Below the pieces are notes generated by a model, which worked only from the letters and a program-made list of their open reading frames with translations, was not told where the DNA came from and made no database searches. Source: DATJXG01 sp035500455 (GTDB lineage: Bacteria; Acidobacteriota; Terriglobia; Terriglobales; Acidobacteriaceae). Taken from it: a DNA stretch of 46,430 bases. The stretch's first letter is position 1; each line of letters starts with the position of its first letter. The stretch is from assembly GCA_035500455.1 (NCBI GenBank), contig DATJXG010000226.1, forward strand, positions 1 through 46,430. The letters run 5' to 3'. The position numbers and the translations under genes are program-made. This document shows, one piece after another, positions 18,150-26,750 of this stretch.

Positions 18150-18167
18150 AATGGTAACGATACCATT
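18150..18167. promoter_or_regulatory. LacI-type operator upstream of the GH2 gene
   Basis: AATGGTAACGATACCATT is an 18-bp palindrome with 8 of 9 pairs matching and the central CG step of LacI-family operators (half-site TGGTA). It lies in the 377-bp gene-free stretch between the GH2 gene and the methyltransferase gene (17920-18296), in which I see no other gene. The half-site differs from the palindrome at 1399-1418, so another LacI-family protein may bind here. Confidence 0.65.
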
Positions 18168-18296
18168 AATGCGCTACGATGCCCACGAGAAAGTGGCGCG
18201 GTTGAGGAGCCAGGGCGGAGTCTTGTCGCGGCGCTGAGCATTGTCACATTCATTCCCTGCATCAGCGGTTCTACTCGAAGTCCCCATCGATCCGGT

Positions 18297-19238
18297 TCAA
18301 TCACTTCGGTATGCCATCGTCATATGAGGAAAGGTTTGCAGCTTTCTTCCGGTGATCGCCATCAGGGCGCCGGCAATCGACCAGCGCGCGAACGCGCGGC
18401 CACTGAGCGATTTTCCTAAAGACTCCGCCCCGCCCAGCAGTCCGGGAAGGCGCTTGACCGGGCGGAACCCTGCTCGTATCGCCAGCCTGTCCAGGGTGGA
18501 AGGCACAAAGTGGTTTATGTGCTCACCCAGGTCGAGCACCGGCCACCAGTGAAACAGTGTGCCGCGAATAGAAGCAATCGTGTTGTTGGGAACGTCAACG
18601 ACCAAAAGGCCGCCGGGTTTCAAGACGCGCTTCAACTGACCGAGCAGGCGAAAGGGATTGTTTACGTGCTCCAGCACATTCATGAGCGTGATGACGTCGG
18701 CCCAGCCCGCCCATTGCGCTTCCGCATCGTCCGGAAACGCTACCAGGCAGCCCACGCTGCGCTCGGTTTCGTTGCGCTCGCGTGGATCGATGCTGATACC
18801 GCGAACCGTGAAGCGCGGCTCTACGCCGCAATGGTAGCCATCCATCGACTGCGCTGCCAGCAGAAACAGGCCGCCCGCGCAGCCCACATCGATAAAGTTC
18901 ACATTCCCGCGCGGAAACTGCCGGTTCACGAATTTCAGGACCGAGTCATACAGACGCACTGACTTGATCTGGTTTGCCAAACCGTAGTGCGCGGGAGAGA
19001 GTGTCGAGGTTGTGTCCGTGCGTTCGGAAGCAAGCCTGTCATAGTGCAGAATCTTGGCCTCAACAGTCTGCACCGCGCGGGTATAAAGCATGCGGCATTT
19101 GTTGCAGCGGACGAGAGAATAGCCGTTCTCCTCCGATAGGGGCCCGCTGAATGATGGACTGGCGCAGGCCGGACAACTGCGCTCCTCTAACGAACGCGCC
19201 GGGGAAACTGCATGAGCTACCTGGGGATTGGACGGCAT
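18297..19238 (-). CDS. Class I SAM-dependent methyltransferase with N-terminal zinc-ribbon-like motif
   Basis: The 313-aa protein begins with paired cysteines CPAC (about residue 22) and CNKC (about 46) that look like a zinc ribbon. The Rossmann methyltransferase domain follows, with motif I FIDVGCAGGLFLLAA (about residue 116), a catalytic-region signature MNVLEHVNNP and RVLKPGGLLVVDVPN. This is the Methyltransf_23 type often found in surface-polysaccharide or O-antigen modification. Start 19238 is chosen because GAGGAG lies 5 nt upstream; a longer frame starts at 19274. It lies between the GH2 gene and the export operon on the same strand, but gaps of more than 250 bp suggest separate transcription. 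Substrate unknown. Confidence 0.87.
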   Translation of the reverse strand: MPSNPQVAHAVSPARSLEERSCPACASPSFSGPLSEENGYSLVRCNKCRMLYTRAVQTVEAKILHYDRLASERTDTTSTLSPAHYGLANQIKSVRLYDSVLKFVNRQFPRGNVNFIDVGCAGGLFLLAAQSMDGYHCGVEPRFTVRGISIDPRERNETERSVGCLVAFPDDAEAQWAGWADVITLMNVLEHVNNPFRLLGQLKRVLKPGGLLVVDVPNNTIASIRGTLFHWWPVLDLGEHINHFVPSTLDRLAIRAGFRPVKRLPGLLGGAESLGKSLSGRAFARWSIAGALMAITGRKLQTFPHMTMAYRSD

Positions 19239-19511
19239 GCGTCTCCTCTCGCTCCATGATCTCAGAATAAACAATTCTGCGCGGGTCAGTACTCAAACCC
19301 AGGACTGAAGCCGAGACTCCTTCAGCTGGCGGGCCGCACAACCGGTTTCGCGAACCGCGGACGCGGGTGTGCGCACGGTGCGTCCCGAGTCTCTCCTTAA
19401 AGTTGGGCGTGGGCAATCTGTTCGAGGTCCCGGCCTAGGATCGGCCGGGGCACATCGAGAGCCCCGCCGCGGAAGAGTCGGGGGAGTTGATCTTCCAGCG
19501 CCGTAAAACGC

Positions 19512-21155
19512 CTACTGCGTCAACTCCGCAATCTGCACGTGGTAAGGCTGCAGTAAGCCCCCGGTGGCGTGATCGACCGCGGCTACCGCGATCTGATAGG
19601 TAATCTGCGCCTGCAGCAGGCTCGATTCGGCTTGCGCCAGCCGGGTCTGCGCGTCCAGCACAAAGAAAATCGTCTCGGCCCCAAGTTCATATTTGCGCTG
19701 TTCCGCAGTCAGGGCTTTCTGCGCCAGGTCGAGCGCCGTCTTGCCGGCGGCCAGGGTGAGTTTGGCCTGCTCGAGCTGGTGAATGCTGTTGCTCACATCG
19801 AGCATCACCTGCTCCTGAATTTGCTCCCCCGAATACAAATCACGATGGCGCGCCACCAGCGCATTTCCCAATTCCGCTTGGGCCCCGCGATTTCTGATCG
19901 GCAGGTTCAGGGTGAGTGTCGCGCCGTAGCCCGGATACCCGAACCCAAATAGCTGATTGAAGGACGACCCCAGCCCCCCGGGCGAAATCAGCTGGCCCGT
20001 GGTGAGGCTGAACTCATCGCCGCCGATGCCACTGCTTTGATAAAAGCCGGTCAGCGACAAGTCGGGCTTCATGTGATTGTGCGCCAGGCGAATGCCGGTA
20101 TCATCGTTATCCAGCGCATAGCGCGCCACCGCAAACTCCGGCCGCTGTTTCATCGCCTCCTGCAGCGCGCTGGCTGCATCGATGTTTCGTAGTTCTCCCT
20201 CGGGCTCGGGCTTCTCGGTCAACTCCAGATCGAGCGCACGGAAGTAGGGGTCCTGGTCCGCACCGATGGTCAGGCGCAGCCTGTCCTCCGCCTGCTTCAC
20301 GGCATATTCCCCCTGAATCATCTGCACCCGCCGCGATGCGACTTCGGACTCCGAGCGGTAAATATCCAATGGCGGCAACGCTCCCAGTTCCAGGGCGCGC
20401 TTGTCACGCTGATAACTCACGTCGGCGGCCTCGAGCGATTTCCGCTCTACTTCCAAATCGCCGCCCGCCTGCACCACGGCCCAATACTGAGTAACAACCT
20501 GCAGAATGGCGTCGCTCACCTGGGCCTCGAAGGCTGATCGCGACTGCTGCAATGCCCGCCGTGCAATCACCAGAGGTGCGCGATTGGCAAACCGCCACCC
20601 GTTGCGCAGCAGCGGTTGCGTAAATCTAAAGTTCAATGTCGAACTGAAATAAGGATTGAAGAAATAGAACTCGCTGTTGGTGGAACTTTTGCTGCTGCCC
20701 AGTCCCACCACAATGTTGGTGCCGGTCTGGAAGGTCTGGTTGTAGTTGATCTGCGCGCTCTGCGTCAGGGAGTTCAGGGTGCTGTTACTGGAGGTTCCCA
20801 CGCCCTGCAGTTGGTTGGTCCCGCTGAAGGAATAGCGGTTGATGTCCAGAATGGTTTGCAGTTGTGGATCAAACGGCTGGTAGGTGCGCAGCAGCGCGAA
20901 CTTCCCGGCCTCGACGTCGGACTCCTGCACCCGCACCGCGCTGTTGTTCTCGAGGGTCAGCACTACAGCGTCACGCAAGCTGAGGCGCAGCTTGCCGTCG
21001 GCGACGTAGTCGCGCAGATGTTGCGGGCCGGACGCCTTATCCGCGGCGACTTGCTGAGTCAGCAGCCCACGGTAGCTTTCGCGATTCTGGGCTGCCGTCT
21101 CAAGAGTTCCAAGCGATAGAAAGAAGATGCAGGCCGCAACCAGCCACAGTTTCAT
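19512..21155 (-). CDS. TolC-family outer-membrane protein of the three-adaptor exporter
   Basis: The 547-aa protein has a signal peptide (MKLWLVAACIFFLSLGTLETAA) and two OEP repeats; the first contains LSLRDAVVLTLENNSAVRV, the second ALTAEQRKYELGAETIFFVLDAQ. A Ser/Asn/Gly-rich stretch (about 115-145) probably forms part of the barrel. GGAGG lies 7 nt before the ATG. It is the last gene of the operon, 61 bp after the permease, and would be the outer-membrane duct for the adaptors encoded upstream. It is longer than the RND-associated TolC (467 aa). Confidence 0.92.
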   Translation of the reverse strand: MKLWLVAACIFFLSLGTLETAAQNRESYRGLLTQQVAADKASGPQHLRDYVADGKLRLSLRDAVVLTLENNSAVRVQESDVEAGKFALLRTYQPFDPQLQTILDINRYSFSGTNQLQGVGTSSNSTLNSLTQSAQINYNQTFQTGTNIVVGLGSSKSSTNSEFYFFNPYFSSTLNFRFTQPLLRNGWRFANRAPLVIARRALQQSRSAFEAQVSDAILQVVTQYWAVVQAGGDLEVERKSLEAADVSYQRDKRALELGALPPLDIYRSESEVASRRVQMIQGEYAVKQAEDRLRLTIGADQDPYFRALDLELTEKPEPEGELRNIDAASALQEAMKQRPEFAVARYALDNDDTGIRLAHNHMKPDLSLTGFYQSSGIGGDEFSLTTGQLISPGGLGSSFNQLFGFGYPGYGATLTLNLPIRNRGAQAELGNALVARHRDLYSGEQIQEQVMLDVSNSIHQLEQAKLTLAAGKTALDLAQKALTAEQRKYELGAETIFFVLDAQTRLAQAESSLLQAQITYQIAVAAVDHATGGLLQPYHVQIAELTQ

Positions 21156-21216
21156 TTTTTATCCTCCAGGTTGATTTTGCCGCCCAGGTTAAAACCGATT
21201 CGCCGCAGTCCGGTGC

Positions 21217-22509
21217 TTATTCGTAACGAATCGCTTCCACCGGATCCAGGCGCGCCGCCTTGACTGCGGGATAGATACCGAACACCAGCCCCACCGTGAT
21301 CGACACCAGGAATGCCAGAAAAATAGAGGCTGCCGTCACAATGGTCGACCACCCCGCCAGCCACGCGATCAGCCGCGACATCGCGAAGCCAAACACGATT
21401 CCGAAGGTCCCGCCAACGAAGGAGATCATCACCGCTTCCACCACAAACTGCCGCACCACATCGGACTGTCGCGCCCCCACCGCCCGCCGCAACCCGATCT
21501 CCCGCGTGCGTTCGAGAATGCTGGCCAGCATGATGTTCATGATTCCAATGCCGCCCACCAGCAGCGAAATCGACGCGATCGCCACCATCACAGCGTTGAA
21601 CAACCGCTCCGTGCGCCTTTGCTCCGCCAGCAATTCGGCCGGCACAATCACGCTATAGTCGTTTGCCCCGTGATGAGAAGATTCCAGCACGGCGCGCACC
21701 ACCTGCGAGGCTTCCGACATGTCCGTCTTGGCCTGCAGGTTCAGGTAGATTCCGTCGATGTCATCCCTCACATCGCTGTATGTATTTTCCAGGCGCAGCA
21801 CCACAGCATTCAGCGGAGCGTAGATGACATTATTGAGGTCCTGCGAGGGCAATCCGGCGATTTCAGTCTGTGCGCTGAGTTGCGGGCCGGCAACTCCGAT
21901 TACCCGAAACCACTGCTCGTCCACCTTCACGTATTGGTCAATCGGGTCAGCTGCTCCGAACAGGTTCGAGCGCGCCCCGGCGCCCAGCACACACACCGGG
22001 TCCGCGCGGCTCTCTTCGGCAGCATCAAAAAACCGGCCTTCCAAAAGGTGGAGGCCCGAAATGTCCTTATATACAGGCTTCACGCCATAAACCATCGGGA
22101 CATCCTGCTGCGCTTTCGGAGTGGTCTTGGTAGGAGTGAATCGCTTGCGAGGAGTAGAGGCGACAATCCCGCCCACGTCATCGCCGATCACGCGGTAGTC
22201 CTGCAGAGTAAGCCCGGGGGAAATCCGCCGGACTTTCTGATGCGCCTGCCATTCCGTGGTCTCCTTGGCCTCGACGATCAGGTTGCGCACGCCCATCTGC
22301 TCGATGAGCGCCATCACCTTCTGCCGCGCCCCCGCCCCGATCGAAAGCATGGAGACCACTGCGGCAACTCCGAAAATCATCCCCAGCATGGTCAGCAGAG
22401 AGCGCAGCCGGTGCAGGAGAAGATTCTGGAAACCAAGTTGCAGGTCCGGAAGCCATTGCTGGAATCCGTACGCTCTGCGCCGGTCGCCGGCCGCCGCCAG
22501 GACGCTCAT
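21217..22509 (-). CDS. MacB/FtsX-type ABC transporter permease without fused ATPase
   Basis: The 430-aa protein has four membrane segments: one near residues 35-60 (SLLTMLGMIFGVAAVVSML), then the large periplasmic MacB_PCD domain (about 60-290), then three C-terminal helices (about 310-330, 360-385, 395-420). The conserved REIGLRRAVGARQSDV and C-terminal PVEAIRYE are typical of type VII ABC permeases. These act with a cytoplasmic ATPase, which is not encoded in this operon. MacB proper has a fused N-terminal ATPase; here it is absent. The start overlaps the preceding adaptor stop by one base (TGATG). Confidence 0.92.
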   Translation of the reverse strand: MSVLAAAGDRRRAYGFQQWLPDLQLGFQNLLLHRLRSLLTMLGMIFGVAAVVSMLSIGAGARQKVMALIEQMGVRNLIVEAKETTEWQAHQKVRRISPGLTLQDYRVIGDDVGGIVASTPRKRFTPTKTTPKAQQDVPMVYGVKPVYKDISGLHLLEGRFFDAAEESRADPVCVLGAGARSNLFGAADPIDQYVKVDEQWFRVIGVAGPQLSAQTEIAGLPSQDLNNVIYAPLNAVVLRLENTYSDVRDDIDGIYLNLQAKTDMSEASQVVRAVLESSHHGANDYSVIVPAELLAEQRRTERLFNAVMVAIASISLLVGGIGIMNIMLASILERTREIGLRRAVGARQSDVVRQFVVEAVMISFVGGTFGIVFGFAMSRLIAWLAGWSTIVTAASIFLAFLVSITVGLVFGIYPAVKAARLDPVEAIRYE

Positions 22510-23810
22510 CAGCGCGTCACCTCGCCACCCTCCGGCGTCAAGCCCGAGGCAGCCTTCCTGGGCGCAGTGGGATCGAGCAGCGCGACCTGATCGTCAACTT
22601 TCAACCCCTGAATGGCCGCCCGGCTCTCGTTCTCGCACTGGATTTTGATTTCGCGCTGTTCGAAGCCTTTGCCGTTCCTCAAGTACACAACGCGTTTGCC
22701 GTCTTTCATGAATAGCGCCTGCCGCGGCACATACAGCGCGTCTTTCCTCTTATCCCCCACGATCACGATTTGCGCCGTCAGGCCGGGACGCAAACGCTGG
22801 TCCTTATCGGTAAGCTCGACCGTAATATCGAATTTTCCACCGTTGCCAACTTCCCAGAACTGCCGGGTTGACATGCCCCCCACGGCTTTCACCATGCCGT
22901 GGAAGATTCGTCCCGCAAGCGCGTCGAACTCTACCTCGGCCGGTTGGCCAACTTTGACGTTGTCGCGGTCCTGCTCGCCGATTTTGGACGTCAACTCCAT
23001 CACGCTGGAGTCAATAATCTGCGCGATGGAGCTTCCCGGCTGCACCTGGTCCCCGGCCCGGTAGTCGGGCATCGCCATGCCGGTCCACATGATGCCACCC
23101 ATTGTGTTCGTATTTCTTTCGATCGACACCAGCCCGTCCATGGGCGCGGTGACGTGCATCTTCTCGATATTCTGCTGCGCCTGGTCCATGGCCAGCCTGG
23201 CTTTGTTCTTCTTCTCCAGCGCCAGCGCAATCGTGGCCTGCCCCGACGCGGTGTGTGACTCGATATCCTGCTGCAGCTTCGCCAACGAAGCCTTCGCCTG
23301 CTCCAGCGCAAGCTCATTCTTCTTGCCGTCGATCACACTTACCAGTTCGTTCTTCTGCACCTCCAACTCCGCCTGCCTCAGCGCGAAACGGGCTTTCAGC
23401 AGGTCCACTTTGTCCTGCGCCGCCTGCACCGCGGCATCCGCCTTGGCTTTTACGATTTCCTGCTCCGCCTGCAGCAGTTCGGACCGGCTCTGTTCGAGTT
23501 TGTAAAGTTGTTCGGCCGGATCAAACTCGAACACGATGTCGCCCTTTTTGACCGGAGCTCCCGCATGCAGCAAGCGGGTAATCTGCAGGGCCCCGCCTGC
23601 GACCGGAGGCGCGGTAAGCACCATGGCCTGGGTCGCCTTCAATTCACCCGTAGCATAAACCCTGATGTCCAGCTCCCCGCGCTGCACCGGGGCCAGCGGA
23701 ACCTCGCCGTCGCTGGCGTTCGCACTCCGAGTCGTAGTCGCCAGAACCGCAGCCACGGCCGCGAACACAATTACCGCCACTCCCCACGCAATCGCGCGAT
23801 ACCGCTTCAT
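22509..23810 (-). CDS. HlyD/MacA-type periplasmic adaptor 3
   Basis: A 433-aa protein with an N-terminal anchor (AIAWGVAVIVFAAVAAVLA). Then come a lipoyl half motif, a long Ala/Glu/Lys helical hairpin (about 100-215, with EQSRSELLQAEQEIVKAKADAAVQAAQDKV), the second lipoyl half (MHVTAPMDGLVSIER), a beta-barrel and a membrane-proximal domain. Start 23810 gives the anchor at the N-terminus; an upstream in-frame start at 23912 would overlap the neighbouring gene by 90 bp. It is 10 bp after adaptor 2 and overlaps the permease by one base. Function: connects permease and TolC. Confidence 0.9.
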   Translation of the reverse strand: MKRYRAIAWGVAVIVFAAVAAVLATTTRSANASDGEVPLAPVQRGELDIRVYATGELKATQAMVLTAPPVAGGALQITRLLHAGAPVKKGDIVFEFDPAEQLYKLEQSRSELLQAEQEIVKAKADAAVQAAQDKVDLLKARFALRQAELEVQKNELVSVIDGKKNELALEQAKASLAKLQQDIESHTASGQATIALALEKKNKARLAMDQAQQNIEKMHVTAPMDGLVSIERNTNTMGGIMWTGMAMPDYRAGDQVQPGSSIAQIIDSSVMELTSKIGEQDRDNVKVGQPAEVEFDALAGRIFHGMVKAVGGMSTRQFWEVGNGGKFDITVELTDKDQRLRPGLTAQIVIVGDKRKDALYVPRQALFMKDGKRVVYLRNGKGFEQREIKIQCENESRAAIQGLKVDDQVALLDPTAPRKAASGLTPEGGEVTR

Positions 23811-23820
23811 GCCTTTTGCC

Positions 23821-25065
23821 TCACTCCTTTGCCGTGGGATCGGCCAGGGCGACCCGCTCATCCGGTCGCAGGCCTTTCGCCACCAGAATTCGGTCGCCGC
23901 TTCTGCGCCCAACCTGAATTACGCGCTCTTCGAATTTCGATCCCGCCCACACATAGGCCACCGTCTGCCCTGACTTCTGAAACGACGCCTGCGCCGGGAT
24001 CGTAATCGCGTTCGGGACCTTTTCAACCACGACGGTGAGCTGTGCCGTCATCCCCGGCTTGAGCCGCGCGTCGGTCTGATCGAGCGCGATGCTGAGATCG
24101 AAATTGCGCGGAAATGGCCATCCACCGCTGAAATCAGAGGTGGCAATGGTGCTGATCTGCTCGATTTTTCCGCTGAACTCGCGGTCGGCGATTGCGTCCA
24201 TGTGGACGGTGACTGGCTGCTGCAGCGCAAGCCGGCCGCGCTCCGTTTCTTCCACTCGCGCCGAAATCCGCAGCGTGGAAACGTCAGGCAACTCCGCGAT
24301 TGGCGCGCCCGCCCACGCCCGGTCACCGGGCTTGAGCGGGGCCTCGGTATCACCGCGCCATATTGGCACCAGGCTGATCATGCCCGCCAGCGGCGCCGTC
24401 AGGGTCATCTTGGTCAACGCGGTCTCCGCGCGCTTCACATCGTACGCGGCTTTCTGGCTGGCCTCGATCTTGCTTTGTATGGTGGACTTGTCCGATAAAC
24501 GGTCCGACTTCAGCTTCTCCTCCACCTCGTGCAGCTTCTGCTCCCCGTCCGCCACCTTCAGCTTGGCCTCGGCGCCTTCGATCCTGGAAACTACTTCCTG
24601 CTTGCTGGCATCCAGTTTCGCCGTCTCCACGTCGAACCGCGCCTTCATCACCGCCGTCAGGTCTTCCTGCTCCGTCAGTCGCGCCTTCGCGCGGGTCTGT
24701 TCGATCTCCGCCTGCGCCGATTTCAGCGCGGACTTGTACTGCGCCAGATCTTGCACGGTCCGGGTTTTGTCGAACTCCACAATCACATCGCCCCGCTTCA
24801 CCGGCGTACCATCCGCCGCGATTTTCAGAATCTGGAAGTCCCCGGCTTCGGCCGGAGTCACGATCGTTATCGATTTCAGCGCCTTCACCTCTCCCCGAAA
24901 CTGCACGGAATCGATGAAATCGCCTCGCTTCACCACCAGGGTCGGAACCGAAGGCGATCGCCCGCTGTAGCGGACTGCGCCGAACAGCGCGCCGCTCGCC
25001 AGCAGCACAACGACGACGATGCGCGCCTTCCGCTCCGCCCACAAATTGCGCATCCGGGCGATCAT
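23821..25065 (-). CDS. HlyD/MacA-type periplasmic adaptor 2
   Basis: The 414-aa protein has an N-terminal anchor (ARIVVVVLLASGALFGAV), lipoyl half motifs and a helical hairpin (about 95-200; QYKSALKSAQAEIEQTRAKARL). The second lipoyl half is MTLTAPLAGMISLVPIWRGDTEAPL, and barrel strands follow (VTVHMDAIADREFSGKIEQI). It is the second of three adaptor genes in a row, and its ATG overlaps the stop of adaptor 1 (ATGA). It is clearly diverged from adaptors 1 and 3, so this is not a recent duplication. Confidence 0.9.
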   Translation of the reverse strand: MIARMRNLWAERKARIVVVVLLASGALFGAVRYSGRSPSVPTLVVKRGDFIDSVQFRGEVKALKSITIVTPAEAGDFQILKIAADGTPVKRGDVIVEFDKTRTVQDLAQYKSALKSAQAEIEQTRAKARLTEQEDLTAVMKARFDVETAKLDASKQEVVSRIEGAEAKLKVADGEQKLHEVEEKLKSDRLSDKSTIQSKIEASQKAAYDVKRAETALTKMTLTAPLAGMISLVPIWRGDTEAPLKPGDRAWAGAPIAELPDVSTLRISARVEETERGRLALQQPVTVHMDAIADREFSGKIEQISTIATSDFSGGWPFPRNFDLSIALDQTDARLKPGMTAQLTVVVEKVPNAITIPAQASFQKSGQTVAYVWAGSKFEERVIQVGRRSGDRILVAKGLRPDERVALADPTAKE

Positions 25066-26219
25066 CTCCGGCCCTCGCCGGCGTTGTTCTGTCCGGCAAC
25101 ATCCACATCCACCGCAGCCGAAAGATCGGGCATCAGCTTGCTGTCATGCCCCGTAACCGAGAAAACCACGGTGAAGGTGCGCAGCCGGGATGAGAAGTCT
25201 CCGCCTCTCGCGATAGGCGCCATTTCTTCCAGGCGGCCGGGAAACACCATCTCCGGATACGCATCGGGATGGATTCGCGCGGTTTGCCCAACCCGCAGAC
25301 GCAGAAAGTCCTCCTGATTGGCAAGAGCACGCACTTGCATCACCGAGGGATCGACGACTTCCATGAATGGAATGCCGGGCCGGAGTTGGTCTCCTTCCTG
25401 CACCTCTCCCATTCTTCCCTGCTTCCAGATGGTATTCAGCACCACCACGCCATCGAGCGGCGCGCGGATTTGCAGCAGTTCGGCATCCGCCTTCGCGTGC
25501 AGCATGATTTGCTGCGTACGATCCCGCTGGATTTCCAGGATGCGAATGCCTGCCTGCGCCGCCTTGCGCTTCAGGGCAAAGGTCTCGCGAAGTTGCGCCA
25601 ACGTGGCCTGCGCCTCTTGCAGGCTCTCCTGCGCCTTTTCGGCGTCGATGCGCGACATGATCTCCGACTTCTGCATCTCCAGCTGCGCTTTGCTCAGGCT
25701 GTCTTCCGCCGTTTTGATCTCGGTTTCATCTTTAGCTCGCGCCGCATCTTCCTTTGCCCGCTCCTCCACCACCTGGCTCACCAGCTTGCCGTACTCTGCC
25801 TGCTTGTCGATGAAATCCCGAATCTGCGCCTGGCGGTCGAATTCCGCCAGCACGTCTCCTTGCTTCACGATCGTTCCCGGGGCTGTAATTTTGGTGATGG
25901 TGAGGGTGGCCACGTACTGGCCCGACAAAACCGGAGTAAGGATGGCGCGCATCCGCACCGCCTCGGTGGAACCTTTGAGCCGAAGCGTTCCGGTCCCGGA
26001 GGAGTCCGCCGGCGCAGCCGGTGCGGAGTTCTTGGCAGCGGGGGAATGTGCGCGTGACCAACTGAAAACGATCGCGCCTACGACGAGCAGTGCGACCACT
26101 GCGATCAGGGCGGAACGAACGAGACGCTTAAAATGCCCATCGGGCGGCGGATTGCCGGTTCCCTGCGGGCTTGCGAGAACGGCCGGATCGGCACTCACTT
26201 CAGCAGTAGATGAATGCAT
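25062..26219 (-). CDS. HlyD/MacA-type periplasmic adaptor 1
   Basis: The 385-aa protein starts with a 30-residue cytoplasmic tail and an anchor (ALIAVVALLVVGAIVFSW). A Ser/Ala/Pro linker, lipoyl half (ITAPGTIVKQGDVLAEFDRQ), helical hairpin (about 130-245) and second half (IRAPLDGVVVLNTIWKQGRMGEV) follow. It is the first gene of the five-gene operon and the likely site of the promoter (26220-26490). I see no convincing ribosome binding site before the ATG. It ends with an Asn/Gly-rich tail. Confidence 0.9.
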   Translation of the reverse strand: MHSSTAEVSADPAVLASPQGTGNPPPDGHFKRLVRSALIAVVALLVVGAIVFSWSRAHSPAAKNSAPAAPADSSGTGTLRLKGSTEAVRMRAILTPVLSGQYVATLTITKITAPGTIVKQGDVLAEFDRQAQIRDFIDKQAEYGKLVSQVVEERAKEDAARAKDETEIKTAEDSLSKAQLEMQKSEIMSRIDAEKAQESLQEAQATLAQLRETFALKRKAAQAGIRILEIQRDRTQQIMLHAKADAELLQIRAPLDGVVVLNTIWKQGRMGEVQEGDQLRPGIPFMEVVDPSVMQVRALANQEDFLRLRVGQTARIHPDAYPEMVFPGRLEEMAPIARGGDFSSRLRTFTVVFSVTGHDSKLMPDLSAAVDVDVAGQNNAGEGRR

Positions 26220-26490
26220 GCTGGAATACTCATGCGAAACTGTTTACTTCCTGGAGTCGAATCCCCGGGCCCCTAACATCGGCCTATTATCCACCCGAAA
26301 GGGGCCTTTCTTTCGCAGAATCTCAGCGCATACGGCCCCCTGCCGTAAGATCGCGGCCGTTGCCGTTACTTGCGCGGGAACCGGCACTTTTTTGTTCTCC
26401 CTCGGTTCAAGCTCGCTCGCATGCTATGGGACTCTCTGGTCTCCGGGGCCAACTCGGCCCTATACCTGCCGCCGGGGTTAGAATTCTCTC
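26220..26490. other. Divergent intergenic region between the exporter operon and the small unknown gene
   Basis: 271 bp without a gene. On the plus side TAGAAT (26479-26484) lies 6 nt before the ATG at 26491. On the minus side I cannot assign a convincing -35/-10 pair for the adaptor operon. No repeat or strong hairpin seen. Confidence 0.4.
26479..26484 (+). promoter_or_regulatory. -10 box of a leaderless-type promoter
   Basis: TAGAAT ends 6 nt before the ATG at 26491 and no Shine-Dalgarno sequence is present. If this is the -10 element, transcription would start at or next to the start codon. Confidence 0.5.
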
Positions 26491-26691
26491 ATGGCGAATC
26501 TGACTCTTGTTTACGGGGTACGACTGCTCCCGTCCGAAGAAGTATCCGAAGTTGGCGATGCAGTGCTGAAGCTCAAGAACGGCCGGGAGGCGCGGGTGAC
26601 CATGCACGTGCTCGAGGGCAGCAAGGACGAAATCGAAAAGCAGCTGAAAACCAGCCTGGACGCGTTCTTCGACTTCTATCCTGAAATTTGA
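26491..26691 (+). CDS. Small conserved-looking protein of unknown function
   Basis: 66 aa, not assigned to a family. The sequence is well balanced for a folded alpha/beta protein: MANLTLVYGVRLLPSEEV, then a KLKNGREARVTMHVL strand pair and an amphipathic helix (SKDEIEKQLKTSLDAFFDFY). No signal peptide or membrane segment, so it is likely cytoplasmic. It is 59 bp upstream of the SpoIIE phosphatase gene but has its own -10-like box, so the two may be transcribed separately. Confidence 0.75.
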   Translation: MANLTLVYGVRLLPSEEVSEVGDAVLKLKNGREARVTMHVLEGSKDEIEKQLKTSLDAFFDFYPEI

Positions 26692-26733
26692 GCCGCTCGT
26701 AATCCGGCTCCGGCCTTCCCTATGGGGAGGCCC

Positions 26734-26739
26734 TATAAT
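26734..26739 (+). promoter_or_regulatory. -10 box directly before the SpoIIE phosphatase gene
   Basis: A perfect TATAAT ends 11 nt before the only available start codon (26751; a stop codon lies in frame at 26736). No ribosome binding site fits between. The mRNA would have a leader of about 5 nt or none. No clear -35 box is seen. Confidence 0.6.
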
Positions 26740-26750
26740 CGGCGTGCCTT

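Noticed and set aside
19338..19349. AACCGGTT upstream of the methyltransferase gene as a copy of the LacI operator at 1399-1418
   Set aside because: Only the 8-bp core is palindromic; the flanking positions do not match, and it is likely chance in GC-rich sequence.
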